Positions 18,074-29,552 of a stretch of DNA of 64,000 bases are shown in pieces. Both the position numbers and the translations under genes were made by a program. The notes under the pieces are model-generated. The model saw nothing but the letters and a program-made list of their open reading frames with translations. It did no database searches and was not told the DNA's origin. Source of the stretch: Streptomyces puniciscabiei (GTDB taxonomy: Bacteria; Actinomycetota; Actinomycetes; Streptomycetales; Streptomycetaceae); NCBI RefSeq assembly GCF_006715785.1, contig NZ_VFNX01000001.1, positions 868,001 to 932,000 on the forward strand. The letters are read 5' to 3'. How positions within the stretch are numbered: the stretch's first letter is position 1; every line of letters begins with the position of its first letter.

Positions 18074-20740
18074 ATGTCGGACATGACTGACCGACCCAGG
18101 CGTCTCCCCTGGCGCTCCGTGATCGGCAAGAGCCCGCGAAGCGTCGCCGGGCAGGTCTTCGTCCTGCAGGTGGCGCTGGTCGCGGTGCTCGTGGTCTGCG
18201 GGGTCCTCGCCCTCGTCCTGCAGTCGCAGCGGGACACCGGCAGCGAGGCCAGGCGCCGGTCCATCGCCGTCGCCCAGACCTTCGCGCACTCCCCCGGCAT
18301 CCTGCAGGCGCTGAAGACGCCGCAGCCGTCCAAGATCCTCCAGCCGCTCACCGAGGCGGCCCGCAAGTCGTCGGGCGTCGACTTCATCGTGGTCATGGAC
18401 ACCCACGGCATCCGCTACACCCACCCGATCCCGAGCAAGATCGGGCACCGGTTCGTGGGCACGATCGGGCCGTCGCTGGCCGGCAAGGTGTACACCGAGA
18501 GCGTCCACGGCCCGCTCGGCCACGAGGAACAGGCGACCGTTCCGGTCGACGACACCCGCGGCAAGGTCGTCGCTCTCGTCTCCGCAGGGCTGAAGGTCAA
18601 GAACGTCACCAGCGAGGTGAACCGGCAGCTGCCGCTCATCCTGGCCTCAGGGGGCGTGGCGCTCGCACTGTCGACCGGGGGCACCGCACTGGTGGGCCGG
18701 CGGCTGCGCAGGCAGACCCACAGCCTGGCCCCGGACGAGATGACCCGCATGTACGAGCACCACGACACGGTGCTGCACTCGGTGCGGGAAGGCGTGCTCA
18801 TCGTCGGTGCCGACGGGCGGCTGCTGCTGGTCAACGACGAGGCCAGGCGGCTCCTCGAACTGCCCGCCGAGGCCGAGGGCCGGCCGGTCTCCGCGCTCGC
18901 GGGCCTCGAGCCGGAGATCGTGGAGCTGCTCGTCTCCGGGCGCGAGGCCACCGACGAGGTGCTGTTCGCCGGAGAACGGCTGCTGGCGGTCAACCAGCGG
19001 CCCACGGACCGGGCCGGATGCCCTGGAGGGACCGTGGTGACCCTCCGGGACTCCACCGAGCTCCAGGCACTGTCCGGACGCGCGAACGTCGCCAGGGAGC
19101 GGCTCAAGCTGCTGTACGACGCCGGTCTGGGCATCGGCAGCAGCCTCGACGTGACCCGTACGGCGGACGAGCTGGCGCGGATCGCCGTGCCGCGCTTCGC
19201 CGACTTCGTCACCGTGGACCTGGCCGACGCCGTGCTGCGCGGCGAGGAGCCGGCCGCCACCGCGACGGACATGCGGCGCATCGCCGTCCACGGCATCCGG
19301 GACGACCACCCGTTCTACGAGAAGGACCGGCTGATCGACTTCCTGCCGTCCACGCCCCAGGCACGGGGCTACGGCACCGGCCACTCGGAGCTGGTGACCG
19401 ACCTGTCCGCCGTGGGGGACTGGCAGGCGCAGGACCCGGGGCGCGCCCAGGAGATCCTCGACTACGGCATCCAGTCGCTCATCGTCGCCCCGATCCGGGC
19501 CCGCGGTGTGGTGCTGGGCACGGCGACCTTCTGGCGCGCCAAGCGGGAGCTCTTCGAGGAGGAGGACCTGTCGCTGGCGGAGGAGCTGGTCGCGCGCGCC
19601 GCGGTCAGCATCGACAACGCCCGCCGGTACGCCCGTGAGCACGCGCTCGCGGTCACCCTGCAGCGCAGTCTGCTGCCGCGGGCGCTGCCCGAGCAGAGCG
19701 CACTGGACGTCGGTTACCGCTATCTGCCCGCGCAGTCGGGGGTCAGCGGGGACTGGTTCGACGTGATCCCGCTGCCGGGGAGCCGGGTGGCGCTGGTCGT
19801 CGGTGACGTGGTCGGCCACGGCCTGCACGCGGCCGCCACCATGGGACGGCTGCGCACCGCCGTGCACAACTTCGCCGCCCTCGACCTGCCGCCCGACGAG
19901 CTGCTGGGCCACCTGGACGACCTGGTCGGCCGCATCGACCAGGACGAGGCCGGTGCGGACGCGGCCGGGATCGCCGGCGCGACCTGCCTGTACGCGATCT
20001 ACGACCCGGTGACGCGCCGCTGCACCATGGCGCGGGCGGGACACCTGGCACCCGCGCTGGTCCACCCCGACGGCAGCGCCACCTTCGCCGACGTACCGGC
20101 CGGGCCCCCGCTCGGCATCGGGGGCATGCCGTTCCAGACGGCGGAGCTCCAGCTGGCCGAGGGCACCGAGCTCGTGCTGTACACCGACGGTCTCATCGAG
20201 GACCGCGCCCGGGACCTGGACGAAGGCATGGAGCTGCTGCGGCAGGCCCTGGCGGGCCATCCCGGACGGCCACCGGACGAGAGCTGCCAGGCGGTGCTGG
20301 ACGAGCTGCTGCCCGAGCGGCCCACGGACGACGTCGCGCTGCTCGTCGCGCGCACCCGGGCGCTGACGCCCGACCGGGTCGCCGTGTGGGACGTACCCCC
20401 CGATCCGGCGGCCGTGTCGGACATGCGCCTGGCCGTGTCCGGAAAGCTGGACGAGTGGGGCCTGGCCGAGCTGGGCTTCGCCACGGAACTGGTGCTCAGC
20501 GAGTTGGTCACCAACGCCATCCGCTACGGCGGCGAGCCGATCCGGGTGCGGCTGATCCGTGACCGCACGCTGCTCTGCGAGGTGGCCGACGGCAGCAACA
20601 CCTCCCCGCACCTGCGGTACGCCGCGACCACCGACGAGGGCGGCCGTGGGCTGTTCCTGGTGTCGCAGATGACCGAGCGCTGGGGCGTCAGGTACAGCCC
20701 TCAGGGCAAGGTGATCTGGGCGGAGCAGGCACTGCCGTAG
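18074..20740 (+). CDS. Membrane sensor SpoIIE-type PP2C phosphatase with PAS, GAF and HATPase domains
   Basis: An 888-residue one-protein signalling module of the kind that controls anti-sigma-factor networks in Streptomyces. A first membrane helix lies near 25-45, an extracellular sensor region of the DcuS/CitA type (HGIRYTHPIPSKIGHRF) near 50-180, and a second helix near 187-207. A PAS domain (about 225-335), a GAF domain (about 345-525) and the SpoIIE phosphatase (about 545-745; GDWFDVIPLP, VGDVVGHG, YTDGLIE) follow. The C-terminus is an RsbW/HATPase-like kinase (ELVTNAIRYGG, GGRGLFLV). ATG 18074 lacks a good ribosome site; ATG 18083 is an alternative. No cognate anti-anti-sigma gene is adjacent. 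Confidence 0.9.
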   Translation: MSDMTDRPRRLPWRSVIGKSPRSVAGQVFVLQVALVAVLVVCGVLALVLQSQRDTGSEARRRSIAVAQTFAHSPGILQALKTPQPSKILQPLTEAARKSSGVDFIVVMDTHGIRYTHPIPSKIGHRFVGTIGPSLAGKVYTESVHGPLGHEEQATVPVDDTRGKVVALVSAGLKVKNVTSEVNRQLPLILASGGVALALSTGGTALVGRRLRRQTHSLAPDEMTRMYEHHDTVLHSVREGVLIVGADGRLLLVNDEARRLLELPAEAEGRPVSALAGLEPEIVELLVSGREATDEVLFAGERLLAVNQRPTDRAGCPGGTVVTLRDSTELQALSGRANVARERLKLLYDAGLGIGSSLDVTRTADELARIAVPRFADFVTVDLADAVLRGEEPAATATDMRRIAVHGIRDDHPFYEKDRLIDFLPSTPQARGYGTGHSELVTDLSAVGDWQAQDPGRAQEILDYGIQSLIVAPIRARGVVLGTATFWRAKRELFEEEDLSLAEELVARAAVSIDNARRYAREHALAVTLQRSLLPRALPEQSALDVGYRYLPAQSGVSGDWFDVIPLPGSRVALVVGDVVGHGLHAAATMGRLRTAVHNFAALDLPPDELLGHLDDLVGRIDQDEAGADAAGIAGATCLYAIYDPVTRRCTMARAGHLAPALVHPDGSATFADVPAGPPLGIGGMPFQTAELQLAEGTELVLYTDGLIEDRARDLDEGMELLRQALAGHPGRPPDESCQAVLDELLPERPTDDVALLVARTRALTPDRVAVWDVPPDPAAVSDMRLAVSGKLDEWGLAELGFATELVLSELVTNAIRYGGEPIRVRLIRDRTLLCEVADGSNTSPHLRYAATTDEGGRGLFLVSQMTERWGVRYSPQGKVIWAEQALP

Positions 20741-20744
20741 GGCA

Positions 20745-20930
20745 CGGCCGGCTTCCCGGGCAGCATCCCGGCGACGGGAAGTTCGATACGGAACCCGGTG
20801 CGGCCCGGCGCGCTGTGCACGTCGATACGGCCCCGGTGACCCCGGTGATCGCCGCCGCCACCGCGAGGCCGAGCCCCGCGAAGCCCTCGCCGAGGCCCGT
20901 GCGGGTGCGGGAGGGATCGGCGCGGGTGAA
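20745..20930 (-). pseudogene. Frame-shifted remnant of a sensor histidine kinase C-terminus
   Basis: The minus strand encodes a G2-box-like GLGEGFAGLGLAVAAAI and, in a different frame, GHRGRIDVHSAPGRTGFRIELP, which together are the usual end of a HATPase domain. The frameshift and the absence of any upstream kinase sequence show it is a remnant wedged between the phosphatase gene and aconitase. Confidence 0.6.
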
Positions 20931-20943
20931 GGGGGGACGGCGA

Positions 20944-20976
20944 AGGGCCGCACCCCCGGCACGGGGATGCGGCCCT
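20944..20976 (-). terminator. Terminator hairpin after acnA
   Basis: AGGGCCGCA / TGCGGCCCT stem (9 bp plus extra C-G pairs in the loop), 20 nt beyond the aconitase stop codon. Confidence 0.65.
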
Positions 20977-20996
20977 GAACCGCTTGGCCCTGCCGC

Positions 20997-23807
<2,811 letters not shown>

Positions 23808-23843
23808 CCTTAGTGGGTGGCGGCTGCGGTGCGCCTGGCAGAT

Positions 23844-23859
23844 ATCTCGATGTCGAGAT
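23844..23859. promoter_or_regulatory. Inverted repeat ATCTC-N6-GAGAT, acnA side
   Basis: ATCTCGATGTCGAGAT, extended by one pair to TATCTC...GAGATA, is a near-perfect palindrome. It lies between acnA and the HTH-MurA gene. The arms and the 6-nt centre are repeated at 24070. Confidence 0.6.
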
Positions 23860-24069
23860 AACTCTAGTACATGACCGCTGGATGGTCATGCCCGAACCAC
23901 CCCGAGCGCGACCACCCCCCTTGGAGACGTCCACCTTCTCCGCCCATCAGTACGCCAAACAGGGGTAATCGGATGGAGAGCCCGTCCGCCGTCGACATTC
24001 CGGACAAACCGGTATTGCCGCTGGTCGGCTGACGTGCCGTCACCCGAATGGACCCCCCGGCCGGGCACC

Positions 24070-24085
24070 ATCTCATATCTGAGAT
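24070..24085. promoter_or_regulatory. Inverted repeat ATCTC-N6-GAGAT, murA side
   Basis: ATCTCATATCTGAGAT, 12 nt before the HTH-MurA start codon. Same arms and same arm spacing as the repeat at 23844. At this position it would overlap the transcription start or ribosome site. A protein binding both sites could be the HTH-MurA protein itself (inference). No gene lies in 23861-24069. Confidence 0.6.
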
Positions 24086-24097
24086 AACCTCAACCTC

Positions 24098-25627
24098 ATG
24101 GCAGACGACTACCTCGTACGCATCGGCAAGCTCATCCGTGACGCCCGGCAACACCGGGGCTGGACACAGACGCAGCTCGCCGAGGCGCTCGGCACCAGTC
24201 AGAGCGCGGTCAACCGCATCGAGCGCGGGAACCAGAACATCAGCCTTGAGATGATCGCCCGCATCGGTGAGGCCCTGGACAGTGAGATCGTGTCGCTGGG
24301 GTACGCGGGCCCGATGCATCTGCGTGTGGTCGGCGGTCGCCGTCTGTCCGGTGCCATCGATGTGAAGACGAGCAAGAACGCGTGCGTCGCGCTGCTGTGC
24401 GCCTCGCTGCTCAACAAGGGGCGCACGGTGCTGCGCCGGGTCGCACGGATCGAGGAGGTGTACCGCCTGCTGGAGGTGCTCAACTCCATCGGCGTGCGCA
24501 CCCGCTGGATCAACGACGGCGTCGACCTGGAACTGGTGCCGCCGGCCGAGCTGGAGATGGCGGCGATCGACGCGGAGGCCGCCGTGCGCACCCGCTCGAT
24601 CATCATGTTCTTCGGCCCGCTGCTGCACCGTATGGACCACTTCAAGTTGCCGTACGCCGGCGGCTGTGACCTCGGCACGCGGACCATCGAACCGCACATG
24701 ATCGCGTTGCGCCGGTTCGGTCTGGACATCGCGGCCACCGAGGGCCAGTACCACGCGCGGGTCGACCGCACGGTCCGCCCCGACCGGCCGATCGTACTGA
24801 CCGAGCGCGGCGACACCGTGACCGAGAACGCGCTGCTGGCCGCCGCCCGGCACGACGGTGTGACGGTCATCCGCAACGCCTCCTCCAACTACATGGTCCA
24901 GGACCTGTGCTTCTTCCTGGAGGCCCTCGGCGTCAGGGTGGAGGGCATCGGCACCACCACGCTGACCGTGCACGGCGTGCCGAACATCGACGTCGACGTG
25001 GACTACTCCCCCTCCGAGGACCCGGTCGAGGCGATGAGCCTGCTGGCCGCCGCCGTGGTGACGGAGTCCGAACTGACCGTGCGCCGCGTCCCCATCGAGT
25101 TCCTGGAGATCGAGCTGGCGGTCCTGGAGGAGATGGGCCTCGACCACGACCGCAGCCCCGAGTACTTCGCGGACAACGGCCGTACGCGGCTGGTGGACCT
25201 CACCGTCCGCCCGTCCAAGCTCGAAGCGCCGATCGACAAGATCCACCCCATGCCCTTCCCGGGCCTGAACATCGACAACGTCCCGTTCTTCGCGGCGATC
25301 GCGGCCGTCGCGCAGGGCAAGACCCTCATCCACGACTGGGTCTACGACAACCGCGCGATCTACCTCACCGACCTCAACCGCCTGGGCGGACGCCTGCAGT
25401 TGCTGGACCCGCACCGGGTCCTGGTCGAGGGCCCGACCCGCTGGCGCGCCGCCGAGATGATGTGCCCGCCGGCCCTGCGCCCCGCCGTCGTCGTCCTGCT
25501 GGCCATGATGGCGGCCGAGGGCACGTCGGTGCTGCGCAACGTGTACGTCATCAACCGGGGTTACGAGGATCTCGCCGAGCGCCTGAACACCATCGGGGCG
25601 CAGATCGAAATCTTCCGGGACATTTGA
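24098..25627 (+). CDS. murA: UDP-N-acetylglucosamine 1-carboxyvinyltransferase fused to an N-terminal XRE helix-turn-helix
   Basis: Two-domain protein of 509 residues. Residues 7-62 form an XRE-type DNA-binding domain (TQTQLAEALGTSQSAVNRIERG); from about 75 on it is MurA/EPSP-synthase-like, transferring enolpyruvate from PEP to UDP-GlcNAc, the first committed step of peptidoglycan synthesis. The PEP-site Lys is in SKNAC (Lys93) and the catalytic Cys is Cys190 in AGGCDLG, so it is probably active and potentially fosfomycin-sensitive. The length exceeds ordinary MurA (about 420 residues) by the HTH. The same fusion is found next to acnA in other Streptomyces (SCO5998 from memory). Streptomyces carry a second, plain MurA. 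Self-binding to the ATCTC-N6-GAGAT repeat just upstream is plausible. Confidence 0.9.
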   Translation: MADDYLVRIGKLIRDARQHRGWTQTQLAEALGTSQSAVNRIERGNQNISLEMIARIGEALDSEIVSLGYAGPMHLRVVGGRRLSGAIDVKTSKNACVALLCASLLNKGRTVLRRVARIEEVYRLLEVLNSIGVRTRWINDGVDLELVPPAELEMAAIDAEAAVRTRSIIMFFGPLLHRMDHFKLPYAGGCDLGTRTIEPHMIALRRFGLDIAATEGQYHARVDRTVRPDRPIVLTERGDTVTENALLAAARHDGVTVIRNASSNYMVQDLCFFLEALGVRVEGIGTTTLTVHGVPNIDVDVDYSPSEDPVEAMSLLAAAVVTESELTVRRVPIEFLEIELAVLEEMGLDHDRSPEYFADNGRTRLVDLTVRPSKLEAPIDKIHPMPFPGLNIDNVPFFAAIAAVAQGKTLIHDWVYDNRAIYLTDLNRLGGRLQLLDPHRVLVEGPTRWRAAEMMCPPALRPAVVVLLAMMAAEGTSVLRNVYVINRGYEDLAERLNTIGAQIEIFRDI

Positions 25628-25724
25628 TACGACGATGCCCGCACCCTGTCTGACCTGCTATTCAGCGGGCCGGATGGGGTGCGGCGCTGATCCTGCCCGC
25701 CGTGGCACGGCTGAAGACGGACCG

Positions 25725-25880
25725 GCCGATGCTGCGTACGTCCCTGGCGAGGCCGATCCACCGGAGAGCTTCGCCATGGGGATGGCCGACCTGACGGAGG
25801 AGACCTGGATCTTCGCCGCTACCGGCATGCTTCATGACATCGGTGTGGCCGCCTGCGCGGCAGCCGGATTCACGCCGTAG
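25725..25880 (+). pseudogene. Possible LysR-type regulator fragment
   Basis: About 50 residues (PPESFAMGMADLTEETWIF, then ACAAAGFTP and a stop) resemble the middle of a LysR effector domain, where a conserved ACAAAGF-like segment follows the DL..E.W motif. No HTH domain and no C-terminal part are present. The identification is weak; it lies in a 0.85-kb stretch of debris downstream of murA. Confidence 0.3.
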
Positions 25881-26009
25881 GCGTCCCGCGCCATCGGGGA
25901 CTGGGACGCCACGCTCTCCGCCGTCCGGATCGGCGATCCTCGGCCGGATCGTCCATGGGATGTGGAAAGGTACCGTCCACCAGTTGTTGATGGACCGTCA
26001 TTGGGGCGG

Positions 26010-26190
26010 GCCCTCGGCCACACCTACGCGTCGGTCATGCTCGAGGCCGGCCAGTCGATCGTCTCGCCGGCGAACTGGCTAAGCCACTCCGACCCGGCCT
26101 TCACCCCCCGAACCTATACTCGCTTCGTGCCGCAGGCGGGCGCGCGTGAGCTTGCGGGCATTGACTCCTGGTTCGCCAGTCCGGCGGAAA
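26010..26190 (+). pseudogene. C-terminal remnant of a tyrosine-recombinase integrase
   Basis: The frame reads LGHTYASVMLEAGQSIVS, WLSHSDPAFTPRTYTRFVP and GIDSWFAS. This is the standard end of actinobacterial phage or integrative-element integrases, with the HTYAS box and the catalytic-Tyr region (RTYTRF). Everything upstream of the HTYAS box is missing, so it cannot function. It marks an old integration at the left edge of the accessory region. Confidence 0.75.
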
Positions 26191-26207
26191 GTCCCCGGGA
26201 AGTCCCC

Positions 26208-26273
26208 ATTGGACCCCGCGAACATTGGCAGTGCAGAAACCGGAGCCGTCTTGGGGCCTGGCCTGCTCGGGGG
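26208..26273 (+). repeat. Direct repeat DR-A
   Basis: 66-bp segment with an ungapped counterpart at 29202-29267; 56 of 66 positions agree. It overlaps the sequence just downstream of the integrase remnant. Weaker similarity continues beyond it with small gaps. Confidence 0.75.
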
Positions 26274-26408
26274 CGGTGGGGGAAGGATGGGCCCTCGGGC
26301 CGTAAGGCCTCTCGGAGGTTCGAGGTGGCGGGGTAGCTGTTCACGTACCTCGAACGAGCGGACCGGCCCAGGTCGGATCTTGATCGCTGCGGGGTTCGCC
26401 GGCGGTAG

Positions 26409-26487
26409 TCCTCAATGCGCTGAGGTCTGATGTCTCGTCACGCGAACCATAGCCGAGCCCAGAGCTAGAATTCGAGGAAACTCTGTG
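26409..26487 (+). promoter_or_regulatory. 79-nt conserved leader L1, ahead of the MFS gene
   Basis: Ungapped match to 29891-29969 (71 of 79 positions), with both copies ending in the start codon of the following gene. It begins with CCTCA-ATGCGC-TGAGG, which can form a 5-bp hairpin and contains the tiny ORF ATG-CGC-TGA. It ends with the Shine-Dalgarno TCGAGGAAA. It is probably a shared promoter/operator or RNA regulatory leader. Confidence 0.7.
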
Positions 26488-27735
26488 GGAATCCGCTCCC
26501 TCATGCCTGCGCTACCCAAGACGCGGGCACCCCGGGCCGAAGGCTCCGGGGCGTCCGCGAACCACGCGGCCAGGCGGCTCGTGCCTCTGACACTGATCAA
26601 CACATTCGGCAACGGTCTGTTCCGGGTGAACAGTGCGCTGTTCTTCACGCACGTCGGGGACATGACGGCGGCCCAGTTCGGCACAGGACTGGCTGCCGGC
26701 GGCGTTTGCGGCATCCTCGCCTCCGTGCCGTTCGGCCGGGCCTGCGACCGCTGGGGTGCCCGCCGTGTGCTGATGATCCTCTGGTCCGCGGAGGCCGTGG
26801 GGATCCTGGGTTATACGCAAGTTCATTCGTTCTGGCTGTTCCTCATGCTGATCTGCCCGATCACCGCGGTGGATCGCGGGGCAGTGGTCGCGTACCGGGC
26901 ACTGCTGGCGACAGCGCTGCCACGGGACGGTGTGGTCAAGGCGCGGGCGAAGCTTCGAGCACTGGCGAATGTCGGGGTCGGGCTCGGCGCGGGCGTCGGC
27001 GGCCTTGCGCTCGCCGTGAACACGGCTACCGCCTACTTTGCCGTCATCGTCGCTGACTGTCTGACCTTCGTCGTCGCGGCGGCCCTGCTGGCCGGCCTTC
27101 CGATCACCTGGACGACCGCCGCCGCAGCCACCGGGCAAGACCGCCGACGCTCGGGCGTCCTACGGGATCGGCGTTATGTTCTATTCTGCGCGATATGCAC
27201 GGTCCTGGCGCTTCAGTTCGGCATTTTCGAAGTCGGCCTGCCGCTGTGGGTGGTCCGCGACACGAGCGCACCGCGGGCGACCGTGGCGATGGCGCTCGTG
27301 CTGAACACAGCCCTCGTCGCCTTGCTCCAGGTTCGCCTCAGCAAGGGCACCGAGGACAGTGTCGGCGCCATCCGGGTCGGCGAGCGCGCTGGATGGCTGT
27401 TGGCCCTGGGCTGCGCAGTCTTCGTCGTGTCACGATCCGGGTCGGCGATCGCGGCGACGATCCTGGTCCTGGGCGCGGCGCTGGTCATGACGATCGCCGA
27501 GGTGTACTTCGCGGCCTCGAGTACCACGCTGAGCTACAACCTCGCACCCGACAGCCAAGCCGGCGCCTACCAGGGCCTGTTCCAATCAGGGACCTCCACA
27601 GCGACATCGCTTGCACCGGTGGTGATGACAAGCGGCGTGCTGCAGTTCCCGGTATGGGGCTGGCTGACCCTCGGCGGGGTTTTCGCCATCGCCGGGACTT
27701 CGCTCCGCTGGATTGACCCGGGCAAGGCCGAGTAG
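26485..27735 (+). CDS. MFS transporter (probable product exporter of the Hpg/ATP-grasp cluster)
   Basis: Major-facilitator membrane protein of 416 residues with about twelve hydrophobic segments and a typical loop 2-3 motif (FGRACDRWGARRVL). A basic 30-residue N-terminal tail precedes the first helix. The GTG start at 26485 is set by TCGAGGAAA and by the conserved leader that also precedes the first ATP-grasp gene, so the two are probably co-regulated. In small biosynthetic clusters such proteins export the product and give self-resistance; that role is inferred. GC and codon use are slightly less extreme than in the neighbouring core genes. Confidence 0.85.
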   Translation: MGIRSLMPALPKTRAPRAEGSGASANHAARRLVPLTLINTFGNGLFRVNSALFFTHVGDMTAAQFGTGLAAGGVCGILASVPFGRACDRWGARRVLMILWSAEAVGILGYTQVHSFWLFLMLICPITAVDRGAVVAYRALLATALPRDGVVKARAKLRALANVGVGLGAGVGGLALAVNTATAYFAVIVADCLTFVVAAALLAGLPITWTTAAAATGQDRRRSGVLRDRRYVLFCAICTVLALQFGIFEVGLPLWVVRDTSAPRATVAMALVLNTALVALLQVRLSKGTEDSVGAIRVGERAGWLLALGCAVFVVSRSGSAIAATILVLGAALVMTIAEVYFAASSTTLSYNLAPDSQAGAYQGLFQSGTSTATSLAPVVMTSGVLQFPVWGWLTLGGVFAIAGTSLRWIDPGKAE

Positions 27736-27739
27736 GTGG

Positions 27740-28116
27740 CCGCGTGCAGCGCCGACGGTCGCGCGTCCGCGGCCGACATAGGCCTGGCTGTGCCGGCGTC
27801 GCTGAACCAGAACGTCGGGACCCGCCGGTAGCCGCGCGGCAGCAGGCGTGCCGGCAGAAGCTCCTGCCGGGCATCGATGGCATGAGCAACTTGCGAATCC
27901 GCGTGCGGCACTCAGCCTCAGCCAGTGCCAATAGGGCCACGCGCCCGGCGCGGTGGCCCACTGCAACACATGCTCGACCGTGAGGAGCCCGGCGCCTTCC
28001 GCGTCCAGGCTGTCGGCAAGCTGGACGCCGAGGCCCGGTTCGTCCAGCTCGAACCCGAATGAGCGGCGCGGCGCCAGGGAGTCGCCGGCGGCCTTGCGTA
28101 ACGACGGCACGGTCAC
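27740..28116 (-). pseudogene. Frame-shifted minus-strand remnant, unidentified
   Basis: Coding-like sequence runs through several minus frames: SFGFELDEPGLGVQLADSL and LLTVEHVLQWATAPG in one, then ALAEAECRTRIRKLLMP, then PTFWFSDAGTARPMSAADA. No single frame covers it, which suggests a decayed gene. The family was not recognised. The flanking 28117-28328 shows nothing further that can be supported. Confidence 0.3.
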
Positions 28117-28328
28117 TTCGTTGCCGACACGAGCCCGTGGGCCACGGCCGTACCAGCAGCGTCAGCGCGGCCGGGTCGACCTTCGCCGACCTGCCCGAGC
28201 CGCGCCGAGAACGCCGCCCGCAACCTCGGATCCGCCGGGCATCCCCCCTACGAGCAGATGACGCTTCAGCAGTCGACGACACCTCGGCGCATCGGACATG
28301 CCGCCGTGGTTCGCCCTCTCAGACCGTC

Positions 28329-29201
28329 CTACTCACCCTCGCCTCTGCCCCAGAGATAGCCCATCTGCATCCGGTTTTGTGCATCGAGCTCTCGCTTCAT
28401 GGTGGCGATGTGGCCCTGCAACGACCGCTCACTGATGCCGAGCCGCCGGGCTATCTGCTTGTCCGGGTAGCCGTTGATCAGCAGGCGCTTGATCGAGTCA
28501 CGCATTGCGGGCATGACTTCCTTTGCCGCCATCGCTGCATAACTCGGGACGAACGGGAAGGGCTTTGCTCGATCCCACGACCTGTTGAACATGTCACGGA
28601 GAAAGCCGACGACGGCCGGCTCGCTCACCGCGACCGCAGAGGTGCGGTCTGCGTTCGCCGCGATGAAGGCGACGTCGTCCACGATGATCAGGCGGTCGAA
28701 GAACTCGTCGAGCGTCCGGACTGAAGCTCCGAGGCTTGTTGCCTTCTGGACATATTCTTTTGTCGCCTCGTCGAAACGCGTCGTGTGTTGATAGAGCGTA
28801 CGCATGACGACGCCGGCGGCTACGTGACGTCGCACGCTTTCCAAGGCGTCGTCGAGAACTTCCCTCGGGCGAGGACCGTCCGGCTGCGCGGTAAGAATTT
28901 CCCGCCGGGAGCCCGACAGGGCGTCATCGATGGCCTGAGCGATGGCGGACAGGCCGTGAATTTCGCGGATATCCGAGTTCCTGCTCGTGACTGCGTACGA
29001 CACGTCGTGCAGTCGGCTGGCCTGTTCATCGACGAGTCGCCTTAAGTCCGTCAGGTGTTTGGCCATTCCCTGGACGAACTCTTCCGGCTTCGTCAGAGCG
29101 TTCGGCGGAACGGCGTGACGGCGGTGACTCTCAGCGTCTGCCTCGTTGCCCGTGGTGGTCGGCCTGGTCGTGAGCCCTTCCCATTTTTCCTCTTTGTCCA
29201 T
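28329..29201 (-). CDS. LuxR-type helix-turn-helix transcriptional regulator
   Basis: A 290-residue probable cluster-situated regulator. The C-terminal LuxR-type HTH is at about 235-282 (LLINGYPDKQIARRLGIS, then SLQGHIATMKREL). The N-terminal 200 residues resemble the TrmB/PLD-like sensor region of this actinobacterial group (SRREILTAQP, DRLIIVDDVAFIA). The start is uncertain: ATG 29201 is taken; ATG 29243 upstream, inside the DR-B repeat, and ATG 29066 downstream are alternatives, and none has a strong ribosome site. It is transcribed away from the ATP-grasp operon. It may act on the paired 79-nt leaders. Confidence 0.8.
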   Translation of the reverse strand: MDKEEKWEGLTTRPTTTGNEADAESHRRHAVPPNALTKPEEFVQGMAKHLTDLRRLVDEQASRLHDVSYAVTSRNSDIREIHGLSAIAQAIDDALSGSRREILTAQPDGPRPREVLDDALESVRRHVAAGVVMRTLYQHTTRFDEATKEYVQKATSLGASVRTLDEFFDRLIIVDDVAFIAANADRTSAVAVSEPAVVGFLRDMFNRSWDRAKPFPFVPSYAAMAAKEVMPAMRDSIKRLLINGYPDKQIARRLGISERSLQGHIATMKRELDAQNRMQMGYLWGRGEGE

Positions 29202-29267
29202 ATTGAACCCCGTGAAGATCGGCACTGCAGGAACCGGAGCCATCTTAGCGCTTGGCCTGCTCGGGGG
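29202..29267 (+). repeat. Direct repeat DR-B
   Basis: 66-bp partner of DR-A at 26208-26273 with ten differences and no gaps. It sits immediately upstream of the likely regulator start (minus strand), so it probably contains that gene's promoter or leader. Confidence 0.75.
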
Positions 29268-29552
29268 TGATGCAGGAAGGATTGGGTGCAGGTCAGAGCC
29301 TGATTGCTGCCGGGGGGATTCGTGTACCGAATTGATGGAAACGGATGGAAAAGTTGGGCGAGGCGCGAATGTGCTGTTCTGCCTCGACTGCGATCGTCAG
29401 CCTTGCCACAGGCCGGTCGCGCCATTCACCCGAACCGGGGTGCGTGAACAACTACCGAGACAGCTCGGGCCAAGCCGACCTTCCACCTCGCGCCCAATGG
29501 GCTTCGGTGAATGGATAGATGCAGCATGCATGTTCGTGCAATTCTGATTCGT

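Noticed and set aside
17782..18090. 102-codon ORF after the orphan promoter.
   Set aside because: Composition is not protein-like, there is no ribosome site, and it runs into the start of the phosphatase gene.
26208..29267. DR-A and DR-B as attL/attR of an integrated element, suggested by the integrase remnant.
   Set aside because: Ten differences in 66 bp is too many for att core sites, no tRNA gene is present, and the repeats enclose only 3 kb of the cluster rather than the whole of it.
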